From Acidobacteriaceae bacterium (GTDB lineage Bacteria; Acidobacteriota; Terriglobia; Terriglobales; Acidobacteriaceae): DNA of 37,813 nt. Under the pieces are notes generated by a model. It was not told the DNA's origin and searched no databases. It saw only the letters and a program-made list of their open reading frames with translations. Positions within the stretch are counted from its first letter, which is position 1. The number at the start of each line of letters is the position of its first letter. Positions 17,930-27,677 of the stretch are shown here, piece after piece. Made by a program: the position numbers and the translations under genes. The DNA is taken from the NCBI GenBank assembly GCA_027452125.1, contig DAIDGZ010000035.1, forward strand, positions 1 through 37,813, given 5' to 3'.

Positions 17930-18500
17930 CGTCTCTCTCTCCCGCCCGCCGCCACTCTGCGCGGCTCGCCCCCGCTCCGCACCACAGACCATCCGCTCCA
18001 CCCGGCATCCTCCGCCGCACCGGAACCTGGTCCTCTGTACGTCCGAAAGCTCTCACTCCATTCATCGAGCGCGCCGCAAAATAAGTGAGGACAGCCTGAG
18101 AGAAAACCTGAACTGTCTCGATTCAGTACACCCGCATACCTGCTCTGCCCAAAAACGGAGATCGTCTCACCGTTTGACTCCCATCGGAATGCGCGATGGC
18201 GGGTTAAGTTTACCTCCAGCGCATTCTCCCGGCGTAACTCCGCTTCCGTCCGATCAACAGAAACTGCAAAACTTATCGCATTTTTATCCGCTTTTCACAC
18301 GATCCAGACAGAGAGGCATCTATTTAAGCTATTAATAATATTGATCTTAATTGAGATAGAACCCCGCAAGAAGGCTCCTCATCCCCGGCGCGTACCGGAG
18401 AACGGCATTTTTCATGCCGCCCCATGCTAGCATGCAAACAGCACATCGCGATACAGCTTCATTCTCACCGTAAATACAACCCATTCAGGAGGCATGACCG

Positions 18501-21500
18501 ATGATTCGCAATGCGAACATACGCCGAAGCCTTGCCATGATATTTCTCATGGCAATCTTTGCTGCGTTCAGTGCCGTGCAGACGGCTGCGCAGACGGCCG
18601 GCGCCGGCACCATTACCGGAACCGTTACCGACATTAACAAGGCTGTGATTCCCGGTGCCAGCGTGACCGTCACCAACGTGGACACGGGCATCGCGCATGC
18701 CTACCCCAGCAACGCATCCGGCCTCTACACCGCACCGTTCCTGCGCCCCGGCCACTACGCTGTGCAGGTCGCAGCCAACGGCTTCGCGGCCGCCCGGCGC
18801 GAGAACATCGTTCTCAACGTCGGCCAGACCCTCGAAGTGGACATGGCCCTCCAGCCGGCCTCGGTCACCACCCAGGTCACCGTCAACGGCGAGACGCCCA
18901 TCCTGGACACCCAGAAGACCGAAGCCTCCCAGGTTATCGATCAGAAGATCATCTCCAACCTGCCCGTCAACGGCCGCCGCTGGGACGACTTTGTGCTCAT
19001 GACTCCGAACGTTGCCCCTGATGGCGACACCGGCCTCATCTCCTACCGCGGCGTCTCCGGCATCTACAACAGCAACGAAGTCGACGGCCTCAACAACAAC
19101 CAGGCCTTCTTCTCCGAGGCGCGTGGCCGTTCCATCGGCGCCCCCTACGTCTACAGCCAGGATTCGATCCAGGAGTTCCAGTCTGAAGCCGCTGCCTACA
19201 GCGCGGAGTTCGGCCAGGCCGCCGGTGGCCAGATCAATGCCATCACCCGCTCCGGCTCCAACACCCTGCACGGCGACCTCTTCTACTACCTCCGCTATCC
19301 CTCGCTGAACGCCCTCGATCCGCTGGCCAAGCGCAGCGGCATCTTTACCCAGCCCGTGCACCAGCAGCAGCAGTTCGGCGGCAGCGTCGGCGGTCCGTTC
19401 ATCCACGACAAGCTCTTCTACTTCCTCACTTACGACGGCTTCCGCAAGGTCAACCCCATCCTCTATACCTCCTCCATCAGCGCTCCCACGCTGGAGACCT
19501 ACGCCACGGCAGCCAACTGCCCCGCCGGCGTCTCGCTGACCCAGTGCCAGAACGCCGTCAACTACCTGTTGAGCCTGCAGGGCGCCTCTCCCCGCAATAT
19601 CAAGCAGGACATCTTCTTCCCCAAGCTTGACTACCAGCTCAACGAGAAGAACCACATCACCACCAGCTTCAACTGGCAGAACTTTAACGAGCCCAACGGC
19701 TACAACACTTCCATCTCCAGCAACAACGGCTCGGTCACGCAGAACGGTACAGCCAACTTCCATGAACGCTTCTTCACGCTGAACTGGACCACCGTGCTGA
19801 CGCCGTCGCTGGTCAATGAAGCTCGCTTCCAGTGGTCCCGCGACCTGGAAACGGCCTCCACCAACTCCCCCGGTCCGGGCGTCAGCATCATTGGCCTCTC
19901 CGGATACGGCGAGACCAGCGCTCTGCCGCGCGCCGCGTTTCCTGACGAACACCGTCTGGAGTTTGGAGACATCGTCTCCGTCAATTTTGGCCGCCACTCG
20001 CTGCGCACCGGCGCCGACCTCAACTTCATCCACGAAGTGCTGATCAACCTCTTCCAGGGCGACGGTGGCTACACCTATCGCGGTTCCACCGCGCTACAGG
20101 CCTTCCAGAACTGGGTGCAGGACGTCTACAGCCTTAACGGCGGCCAGCACTACGCCAACTTCACCCAGGTCAACGACCCCATCACCGGCGTTGGCAAGGA
20201 CGATTTCTGGAACCCCGACCTCTCCGGCTTTGTGCAGGACTCCTGGCGCCTTCGTCCGCACCTGCTGCTCACCGGCGGCCTGCGCTACGACATCCAGTTG
20301 GTGCCCCAGCCTCCCAAGCCCAACCAGACCAGCACGCTGGCCAGCTACTACACCAGCACCATCAACATCGATAAGCACGAGTTCCAGCCCCGTCTGGGCT
20401 TCTCCTGGCAGGCGACGCCTACCACTGTGCTGCACGGCGGCTACGGCCTCTTCTACGGCCTCACCTCCAACTCCACCTACTACACCATGCGCGTCGAAAA
20501 CGGCGTCTATCAGCAGCAGTACAACGCTGTCCCCGGCAAGCAGTCCTGGGCTCCCGTGGCGCCCAACGTGCTCTTCCTGCCGCCCGGCCCCGCGCTTGCT
20601 GCGCCCTTCGCCGGAGCCGCCATCCCCAAGGTCGTCAACACCGGCGCCACGCTCGTGCCGCTGGCCTTCCGCGGTCTCGACCCGCACTTCGTCAACCCCT
20701 ATTCGCACTCGGCTGACCTGACGCTGGAGCAGCAGATTCCCGGCGGTATGACAGGCTCCATCGCCTGGGTCGCCAACCGTGCCCTGCGCCTGCCTGTCTT
20801 TATTGATGTCAATGTCGCGCCGGCCACCACCACCAAGACCTACGCCATCATCAACAAGGCGGGCACCCAGACCGGCACCGTCACCCTGCCCTACTACACC
20901 TCGCGCCTCACCAACTCCGATGCCAGCATCCTCGCAGGCTTCAGTGACGTGAACTCGTGGTACAACTCGATGGTCGTCACCCTCAAGAAGCCCTTTGCCA
21001 ACGGCATCGAGCTCATCGCCAACTACACCTGGGCCCACGCCACCGATGGCGGTCAGGTCTCCGGTGTCAACGGCACCTTCAACGGTACCGACACACCGCT
21101 CGATCCCTTCCACCGCAAGGCAGAGTACGCTCGCTCCGATCTGGATATGCGCGGACGCTTCGTGGCCACCGTGGTCTACGCGCCCCAGCTCTCCTTCATC
21201 CAGCAGCCCACTCTGCGCTACCTGGCCAACGGCTGGCAGTTCTCCGGCACGGCCACGGAACAGACCGGCTTCCCCGTCACCGCCACCATGTCCAACTACC
21301 CCACCAGCCCCATCGGGGACGGCGGCCTGACGGGCGCTGAAGTCAGCCTCTTTAACTCCGGCACCTCTGGCCGCGCCCCGCAGGTCAGCCGCAATGCCTT
21401 CCCCGGCCCCGGCCTGCACGACATCGACTTCCGCGTGTCGCGCAACTTCAGCCTGGTACACGACATGAGCATGCAGGTCTTTGCTGAGGCCTTCAATCTG

Positions 21501-21707
21501 CTCAACCAGACCAACATCTTCTCCGTGAACTCCACCGCCTTCTCCTGGGTTGCCAGCAAGGCGGCAATCCCCGGCGGCGGCGCCTGCGGCCAGGGCGATG
21601 GCTGCATCATCCCCTACACCTCGCAGGCCTTCCAGGCGCCGACCTCCACCAGCAGTACCCTGTGGGGACCGCGTCAGTTGCAGGTCTCGGCCAAGCTGTT
21701 CTTCTAA
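18501..21707 (+). CDS. TonB-dependent receptor with N-terminal carboxypeptidase-regulatory-like domain (Oar-like)
   Basis: Signal peptide; GTITGTVTDINKAVIPGASVTVTNVDTG; plug PVNGRRWDDFVLMTPNV; SGSNTLHGDLFYYLR; SD AGGAGG. Confidence 0.88.
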   Translation: MIRNANIRRSLAMIFLMAIFAAFSAVQTAAQTAGAGTITGTVTDINKAVIPGASVTVTNVDTGIAHAYPSNASGLYTAPFLRPGHYAVQVAANGFAAARRENIVLNVGQTLEVDMALQPASVTTQVTVNGETPILDTQKTEASQVIDQKIISNLPVNGRRWDDFVLMTPNVAPDGDTGLISYRGVSGIYNSNEVDGLNNNQAFFSEARGRSIGAPYVYSQDSIQEFQSEAAAYSAEFGQAAGGQINAITRSGSNTLHGDLFYYLRYPSLNALDPLAKRSGIFTQPVHQQQQFGGSVGGPFIHDKLFYFLTYDGFRKVNPILYTSSISAPTLETYATAANCPAGVSLTQCQNAVNYLLSLQGASPRNIKQDIFFPKLDYQLNEKNHITTSFNWQNFNEPNGYNTSISSNNGSVTQNGTANFHERFFTLNWTTVLTPSLVNEARFQWSRDLETASTNSPGPGVSIIGLSGYGETSALPRAAFPDEHRLEFGDIVSVNFGRHSLRTGADLNFIHEVLINLFQGDGGYTYRGSTALQAFQNWVQDVYSLNGGQHYANFTQVNDPITGVGKDDFWNPDLSGFVQDSWRLRPHLLLTGGLRYDIQLVPQPPKPNQTSTLASYYTSTINIDKHEFQPRLGFSWQATPTTVLHGGYGLFYGLTSNSTYYTMRVENGVYQQQYNAVPGKQSWAPVAPNVLFLPPGPALAAPFAGAAIPKVVNTGATLVPLAFRGLDPHFVNPYSHSADLTLEQQIPGGMTGSIAWVANRALRLPVFIDVNVAPATTTKTYAIINKAGTQTGTVTLPYYTSRLTNSDASILAGFSDVNSWYNSMVVTLKKPFANGIELIANYTWAHATDGGQVSGVNGTFNGTDTPLDPFHRKAEYARSDLDMRGRFVATVVYAPQLSFIQQPTLRYLANGWQFSGTATEQTGFPVTATMSNYPTSPIGDGGLTGAEVSLFNSGTSGRAPQVSRNAFPGPGLHDIDFRVSRNFSLVHDMSMQVFAEAFNLLNQTNIFSVNSTAFSWVASKAAIPGGGACGQGDGCIIPYTSQAFQAPTSTSSTLWGPRQLQVSAKLFF

Positions 21708-21731
21708 ACCAGAGCAGCACAGGCAACACCC

Positions 21732-21761
21732 GCGCGGCGGCTTCGGCTGCCGCGCTTTTTT
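21732..21761 (+). terminator. Intrinsic terminator of TonB-dependent receptor gene
   Basis: GCGCGGC...GCCGCGC stem (21732-21755) followed by TTTTTT. Confidence 0.9.
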
Positions 21762-21852
21762 CATGCCCTAAGATGGAAGGGAATCAACTCTTCTGCATCT
21801 CCTCGCGAGCAGCGCTCCGCGGATGCGGCAGAAGATGGGAGCAGAATCATCC

Positions 21853-22857
21853 ATGTCCTCCGGGATTGACCAGTTGGTTTCCATTGACGTCATTCGCGCA
21901 GCCGCGCAACGCATCGCCCCGCTCGCCATCCGTACCCCGCTGCTCCGTGCACCCTTCCCCGGCCTGGCAGATCACGGCTCAGGGCGCGAAATCTGGCTCA
22001 AGGCCGAGAGCCTGCAACCCGTCGGCGCCTTCAAGCAGCGCGGCGCTTCCAATAAAATTCTCCAGCTCACCCCCGACGAGATTCGCCGCGGCGTCATCAC
22101 CTACTCCAGCGGCAACCACGCCCAGGCTGTGGCCTATGCTGCGCGCGCTGTGGGAGCAAAAGCCGTCATCGTCATGCCCGGCAACGCCCCGGCCATCAAG
22201 CGCGCGGCAACCCTGGCCCTCGGCGCGGAAGTTGTCGATGTAGGCGTCGCCTCCAGCGAGCGCCTGGCCAAGGCAGAAGAACTGGTACGAGCCCACGGCT
22301 ACGTCGTCATTCCGCCCTACGATGACGAGCAGATCATCGCCGGCCAGGCCACCTGTGGACTCGAAATTGTGCAGGACCTGCCTGATGTGGACCTGGTGCT
22401 CTCGCCCGTCTCCGGCGGCGGCCTGCTCAGCGGCGTAGCCGCAGCCGTCAAGCAGCTCCGTCCCCAGGCCAAAGTCATCGGCGTCGAGCCTGAACTGGCT
22501 GCGGACACCCGCGAGAGCTTCCGCAGCGGCAAGATCGTCACCTGGCCGGCCGAGATGACCAGCCGCACCATCGCCGACGGCCTGCGCACGCAAAACGTGG
22601 GAGAACGCAACTTCGCCCACATCCGCGCCTTCGTGGATGACATTGTCACCGTCTCTGAGGCGGAGATACGCGCCGCCATGCGCGCCATCGTCGCCACCAC
22701 CCGCCTGGTGCCCGAGCCCAGCGGAGCCGTCACCACCGCCGCGCTGCTCTTCCATGCCGCCGAGTTACCCGCATACCGCAAGGCCGCGGCCATCGTCAGC
22801 GGCGGCAACGTCGATCCCGTGCTGCTCGCCCAGGTGCTCACCGAAACTGCCAGCTAG
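21853..22857 (+). CDS. Threonine/serine dehydratase-like PLP enzyme
   Basis: EIWLKAESLQPVGAFKQRGASNKI; YSSGNHAQAVAYAARAVGAKAVIVMP; SPVSGGGLLSGVAAAVK. Confidence 0.85.
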   Translation: MSSGIDQLVSIDVIRAAAQRIAPLAIRTPLLRAPFPGLADHGSGREIWLKAESLQPVGAFKQRGASNKILQLTPDEIRRGVITYSSGNHAQAVAYAARAVGAKAVIVMPGNAPAIKRAATLALGAEVVDVGVASSERLAKAEELVRAHGYVVIPPYDDEQIIAGQATCGLEIVQDLPDVDLVLSPVSGGGLLSGVAAAVKQLRPQAKVIGVEPELAADTRESFRSGKIVTWPAEMTSRTIADGLRTQNVGERNFAHIRAFVDDIVTVSEAEIRAAMRAIVATTRLVPEPSGAVTTAALLFHAAELPAYRKAAAIVSGGNVDPVLLAQVLTETAS

Positions 22858-22874
22858 CGTCGTTCAGAGGTATC

Positions 22875-23924
22875 ATGCACACGGCCAGGAGACACGGGAT
22901 GAGACATGCTCGAAAGCTTTCACTGTGGGGGCTGACTCTGGGCCTCGCGCTTGCCTGCTGCGGTTTGACCGCCGCGGCCGAGAAAAAGCCGCAGCCGCCC
23001 GCTCCGCCCAAGGCTGGCCCGCGCGCCACGCCGCTGCGCATCACCTGGCTCTACATTCAGCCTGACACCGGCTCGCAAAAGGTCTCCAAGGTGCAGATCG
23101 GTCGCGAGATGGTCATCGTTCAGAAGAGCGGTCCCTGGCTTCAGGTCTACGCAAATACTGACATTCAGGAGTCGCCCGACAAGGATGCCCCGCTCATCGG
23201 GCAGGACGACACCCCCACGCCCATCTCCGGTTGGATGCAGGCCAGGGGCATCGTTACCGACAGCACGCCGAATGCGGATCAGATCCTGATGGGCGCCGCC
23301 GCCAATGAGGAGGCCCTGGCCGCTGACCCCCACGGCCCCGCCAACGCCGCGCAAAGCGCCCGCCTGCTCTATCAGCGGCTGGCCGACATGTTTCCCAACT
23401 CCCCGCTCGCGCCCCAGGCCGCGTGGCGCTCCGCCGATATCCGCTGGCAGTTGCAAAAGGCCGATCTCTCCACCCTCGGCTCCTCGCGCGAACGCGATCC
23501 CTTTCTCCGCGAGCAGATGGACGAAGACGCTCTGCGCAAAGTCGTCAAGCGCTATCCCGGCACGCGCTGGGCCGCGCTGGCCGCCTTTGACCTGATTGAC
23601 AACAAGCTCTGCGGCGACTGGCAGGGAAGCCCAAAATGCCCCGCCAAAGAGTCTGAATACTACGAGAAATACGCGGACCAGTACCCCGACGGCCCCCGCA
23701 CCGCACAGGCCCTTTACCTCGCCGCCTATCGTCAGGCAGTGCTTAAAGATATGTTCGCCGCCACTGGCGATAAGGGCAAAAGCGAGGATGCCCATAACCG
23801 CGCCCGCGCGCTTGCAGACAGGCTCAAAGCGCATTTTCCGGACACAGACTACGCCCTGCGCGCTCAGATGCTGGTCTTCAAGCTCGATCAGAACATTCCT
23901 GTCTACGGAATCGATCTGAACTGA
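22875..23924 (+). CDS. Exported protein with SH3-like and TPR/YfiO-like regions
   Basis: Signal peptide RKLSLWGLTLGLALACCGLTAAAEKK; WLYIQPDTGSQKVSKVQIGREMVIVQKSGPWLQVYANT; repeated helical ARLLYQRLADMFPNSPLAPQAAWRSADI. Confidence 0.6.
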   Translation: MHTARRHGMRHARKLSLWGLTLGLALACCGLTAAAEKKPQPPAPPKAGPRATPLRITWLYIQPDTGSQKVSKVQIGREMVIVQKSGPWLQVYANTDIQESPDKDAPLIGQDDTPTPISGWMQARGIVTDSTPNADQILMGAAANEEALAADPHGPANAAQSARLLYQRLADMFPNSPLAPQAAWRSADIRWQLQKADLSTLGSSRERDPFLREQMDEDALRKVVKRYPGTRWAALAAFDLIDNKLCGDWQGSPKCPAKESEYYEKYADQYPDGPRTAQALYLAAYRQAVLKDMFAATGDKGKSEDAHNRARALADRLKAHFPDTDYALRAQMLVFKLDQNIPVYGIDLN

Positions 23925-23991
23925 AGAATTGAGCCGCCGCCGTACACACATGTAGAGTTCTGAAGAGATTCCATCCTGGGCCGGAGGCTGC

Positions 23992-24900
23992 GTGAACGTA
24001 TATTTTCTGTCTGTCCTGCTGGGCATTGTGGAAGGGCTCACCGAGTTCCTGCCGGTCAGTTCCACCGCGCACCTGCGCATCGCAGAAGCCCTGATGAAGA
24101 TCCACCTTGACGGCGCGGCCTGCTCCACCAGCGGTGCGGCCTGCCTGCAGGACGTGGCTTACTGGAAGATGTACACCATCGTCATCCAGTTGGGCGCGAT
24201 CGTCGCCCTCTGCATGCTCTTCCTGGGCCGCATCGTGGACTTCCTGCGCACCTTCCCCCGCGGCGAGGGGGGTGACCGCACCTGGCTCACACATCCTCTC
24301 TCGCTCACCTTCATCGCCTTTGCCTGCACCTCTGGCCCCGCGCTGCTGCTGCGCAAGTGGAGTGACAAGAACCTGGGCAGCATCACCGCCATGGCATTGG
24401 CTCTGGTCATCGGCGGCATCGTTATGTGGGCCGTCGATGCCTGGGCCAGCCGCCAGGAGCCGGTCACCATCCATGTGGAAGAGATGAGCCTGCCCCAGGC
24501 CGTCTGGGTTGGCCTTTGCCAGACCCTTTCCGCTGTCTTCCCCGGCGTTTCGCGCTCCATGTCCACCATCGCGGCCGGGCAGTTGGCCGGGCTGGATCGC
24601 CCCTCTGCCCTCGAATTCAGTTTTCTCCTCTCCATTCCCACCATGATCGCCGCCACCTGTTGGGATCTGGCCAAAGAAGTCCTGCATCGCCACGCCGATG
24701 CCGCCGCGCAGGTCGTAATGACCCCGCAGCGCTGGGGCGTGCTGCTCGTCGGCGCCATCGTCTCCTTCATCGTGGCCTTTGGCGTGGTGGAGTGGTTCCT
24801 CTACTGGGTCCGCAAGCGCGGCTTCACCATCTTTGCCATCTACCGCATCCTCCTCGGTGGCGCTCTCCTGCTGTGGGGCGCCCGTATCCTGGGCTCCTGA
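23992..24900 (+). CDS. uppP: Undecaprenyl-diphosphatase
   Basis: GTG start with GGAGG; LLGIVEGLTEFLPVSSTAHLRIAEALM; VFPGVSRSMSTIAAGQLAGLDR. Confidence 0.92.
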   Translation: MNVYFLSVLLGIVEGLTEFLPVSSTAHLRIAEALMKIHLDGAACSTSGAACLQDVAYWKMYTIVIQLGAIVALCMLFLGRIVDFLRTFPRGEGGDRTWLTHPLSLTFIAFACTSGPALLLRKWSDKNLGSITAMALALVIGGIVMWAVDAWASRQEPVTIHVEEMSLPQAVWVGLCQTLSAVFPGVSRSMSTIAAGQLAGLDRPSALEFSFLLSIPTMIAATCWDLAKEVLHRHADAAAQVVMTPQRWGVLLVGAIVSFIVAFGVVEWFLYWVRKRGFTIFAIYRILLGGALLLWGARILGS

Positions 24901-25085
24901 GGACACACTGTTGTAGAAAAACGGCTTCGCGGCGGGGGTGGACAGCAAGGTTCCCCCCGCTTCGTTTTGCGCCGGATCGACTCCCCCGGGCGGGATAATA
25001 AAAGCTGCTCTGGAAGCAACCCGTCCGCCGCGCCGGCGTTTCCGCAGCCCCCGCGGCCGGCGGCAACGATCCGGGACGCCTTGCC

Positions 25086-27656
25086 ATGAAGCCAACACGC
25101 CTGGTCCTATCGCCGACGCGCAACAGCCACCTCAATGTCTTCCTCGGGCTGCTGCTCATGCTGGTAGCGCTGTTGCTGCTGCTGGCCCTGGCCACCTATC
25201 ACGCCGCTGACCCCTCGTTGAATACCGCCGTCGATCCCACCATGCCCCGCGTGGTGCACAACTGGTTCGGCATCTTTGGCTCTTACCTGAGCGATTTGCT
25301 GCTTCAGGTGCTGGGTATCGCCGCCTTCCTCATGCCCTTTTGGCTGGGCAGCATCGGCTGGACGTGGATGCGCTCGCGCCCCAGCGGCTCCCCGCTGGTG
25401 CGCTCTCTGGGCGCCATCCTCACCATCGTCTTCGTCCCCGCCGTGCTCGGGCTTCTGCCCTGGCACTGGAAGTGGCTCCAGGCTGTGCCCATCGAGGGCG
25501 TCATGGGCCGCCTTATCTCCGGCATGCTGGTCGGCTACTTCAACGTGCAGGGCGCCTGGGTCGTAGCCATCGCGCTGGCCTGCGCCGGCATCTACTTCGG
25601 CTTTGCACTCAGCTTCACGTCCATGTGGGAGTTCGCCGAGTACCGCTGGATCCACGCCCTCTCGCTCCGCGACCGCTGGCATAACTGGCGCGAAGAGCGC
25701 GCGGAACGCCGCGAACAGCGCGAGCTTGAACGGCGCATGCGCGACCGCGCGGCCGACGAACCGGATCTCGTGGGCCGTACCCCGGTGCTCGCCGTCGAAG
25801 AGCCCAACAGCCGCTGGGGCGGCCTGCTGAACCGCCGCCGCCGCGACCGCCAGCGCAGCCTCATGAATGAGATTCCCGCCTACAAGCGCATGGCTGCGCA
25901 ACCCGCCGGCGAGCGTGAGATCCCCGTCACCCAGGAGCGCCGCTCAAGCATCTGGGAGCGTACCGGCCCCGAGCCGGTCCCGTCCGCGGACTTCCCCGCG
26001 CCGTCTCCCATTGCCGCGGAACCCGCCGCGCCCGTGCAGCCCATCGCCATGCGTCCCTCCGAGCCGCGCGCCGTGCCCACCCGCGCCGCTGCCCCCGCTC
26101 CGCCTCCCGCGCCCGCAGACGACGATATCGCCATCCACGAGCGCGCCGATGCTGAGATTCGTACTGCCACCGTCGCGCCCAAGAGTGTCAGCGGCTTCAA
26201 GCTGCCCCCCAGCACCCTGCTGAATGAGGGCGAAGGCCCCCAGGCCGTTCGCGAAGAACAGCTCCGCGATGAGGCCAAGGTCCTCGTGGAAAAGTGCGCC
26301 GAGTTCGATGTCCGCGGCCAGGTCGTCCAGATCAATCCCGGCCCCATGGTCACCACCTACGAGTTCAAGCCCGAGGCCGGCGTCAAATACTCGCGTGTCA
26401 CCGGACTGGCCGATGACCTCTGCCTGGCCATGCGCGCCGAGAGCATCCTCATCGAGCGCATGGCCGGCAAGAGCACCGTCGGCATCCAGGTGCCCAATCA
26501 CGAACGCGAAACCATCCACCTGCGCGACATCATCGAGAGCGAGACCTTCGCCAAGGCCAAGTCCCGTCTCACCCTGGCCATGGGCAAAGACATCAATGGC
26601 CGCATCGTCACCGCCGATCTGGCCTCCATGCCCCACGTGCTCATCGCCGGCTCCACCGGCTCCGGCAAATCGGTGGCCATCAATGCCATGATCATGAGCC
26701 TGCTCTATCGCACCACCCCGGCGCAGGTGCGGCTCATCCTGGTCGATCCCAAACGCGTGGAGCTGGGCATGTACGAGGGCATCCCTCACCTCTTCACGCC
26801 CATCATCACCGAGCCCAAGGCCGCGGCTAACGCGCTGCGCAACGCCGTCCGCGAGATGGAGCGCCGCCTCAAGCTGCTGGCCAGCCGCAGCGTGCGCAAC
26901 ATTGACCAGTACAACAAACTGTTTGAGGGTTCCATGCCCTCGCTCTTTGCAGACGGCGATCCCGAGGAGCCGCTCCCCTACATCGTCATCATCATCGACG
27001 AGCTGGCCGATCTCATGATGCTCGACCGTGCCAACGTGGAAGAGTCCATCACCCGCCTGGCGCAGATGGCCCGCGCCGTCGGCATCCACCTCGTGCTCGC
27101 CACCCAGCGCCCCAGCGTCGACGTCATCACCGGCCTCATCAAGGCCAACGTGCCCACCCGCATCAGCTTCCGCCTGGCCACCAAGGTGGACTCGCGCACC
27201 ATCCTCGACACCAACGGCGCCGAAGCGCTCCTCGGCCGCGGCGATATGCTCTTCCTGCCGCCCGGTACCAGCCGCCTCATGCGCCTGCACGCACCCTACG
27301 TCAGTGAGAAGGAGACCGCCTCCGTGGTTGGTTTCTGGAAGGCACAGGGCACCGCCGAGTACGTCGAAGGCTTCCTCGAGTCCCCGCGCGACGAGCAGGG
27401 CAACCCCGAAGGCTCCTCGGCCGACTCCGACGACAACGATCCCCTCTTTGACGATGCGGTTCGCCTCGTCTTCGAGTTCGGCAAAGCCTCCACCTCGCTG
27501 CTGCAGCGCCGCCTGCGTGTCGGCTACGGCCGCGCCGCCCACCTCATTGACATGATGGAGCGCGACGGCCTGGTCGGCCCTGCCGACGGCTCACGCCCGC
27601 GCGAACTGCTCAAGTCCCCCGGCTGGCTCCACGAGGTTGCCGTCAGCGACGAATAG
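25086..27656 (+). CDS. ftsK: FtsK/SpoIIIE DNA translocase
   Basis: N-terminal TM helices; Walker A IAGSTGSGKSVAINAMIMS; IVIIIDELADLMM; ATQRPSVDVITGLIKANVPTRISFRLATKVDSRTILD; C-terminal winged-helix gamma region. Confidence 0.95.
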   Translation: MKPTRLVLSPTRNSHLNVFLGLLLMLVALLLLLALATYHAADPSLNTAVDPTMPRVVHNWFGIFGSYLSDLLLQVLGIAAFLMPFWLGSIGWTWMRSRPSGSPLVRSLGAILTIVFVPAVLGLLPWHWKWLQAVPIEGVMGRLISGMLVGYFNVQGAWVVAIALACAGIYFGFALSFTSMWEFAEYRWIHALSLRDRWHNWREERAERREQRELERRMRDRAADEPDLVGRTPVLAVEEPNSRWGGLLNRRRRDRQRSLMNEIPAYKRMAAQPAGEREIPVTQERRSSIWERTGPEPVPSADFPAPSPIAAEPAAPVQPIAMRPSEPRAVPTRAAAPAPPPAPADDDIAIHERADAEIRTATVAPKSVSGFKLPPSTLLNEGEGPQAVREEQLRDEAKVLVEKCAEFDVRGQVVQINPGPMVTTYEFKPEAGVKYSRVTGLADDLCLAMRAESILIERMAGKSTVGIQVPNHERETIHLRDIIESETFAKAKSRLTLAMGKDINGRIVTADLASMPHVLIAGSTGSGKSVAINAMIMSLLYRTTPAQVRLILVDPKRVELGMYEGIPHLFTPIITEPKAAANALRNAVREMERRLKLLASRSVRNIDQYNKLFEGSMPSLFADGDPEEPLPYIVIIIDELADLMMLDRANVEESITRLAQMARAVGIHLVLATQRPSVDVITGLIKANVPTRISFRLATKVDSRTILDTNGAEALLGRGDMLFLPPGTSRLMRLHAPYVSEKETASVVGFWKAQGTAEYVEGFLESPRDEQGNPEGSSADSDDNDPLFDDAVRLVFEFGKASTSLLQRRLRVGYGRAAHLIDMMERDGLVGPADGSRPRELLKSPGWLHEVAVSDE

Positions 27657-27677
27657 ATCGATTCCGGAGAGTCTGGC

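Noticed and set aside
18465-21764. Minus-strand ORFs of 522 and 556 aa opposite the TonB-dependent receptor
   Set aside because: Val/Gly/Asp-rich antisense translations with no domain signature; sense strand has clear receptor domains.
25944-27542. 532-aa minus-strand ORF opposite ftsK
   Set aside because: Shadow ORF; sense strand is unmistakable FtsK with Walker motifs.
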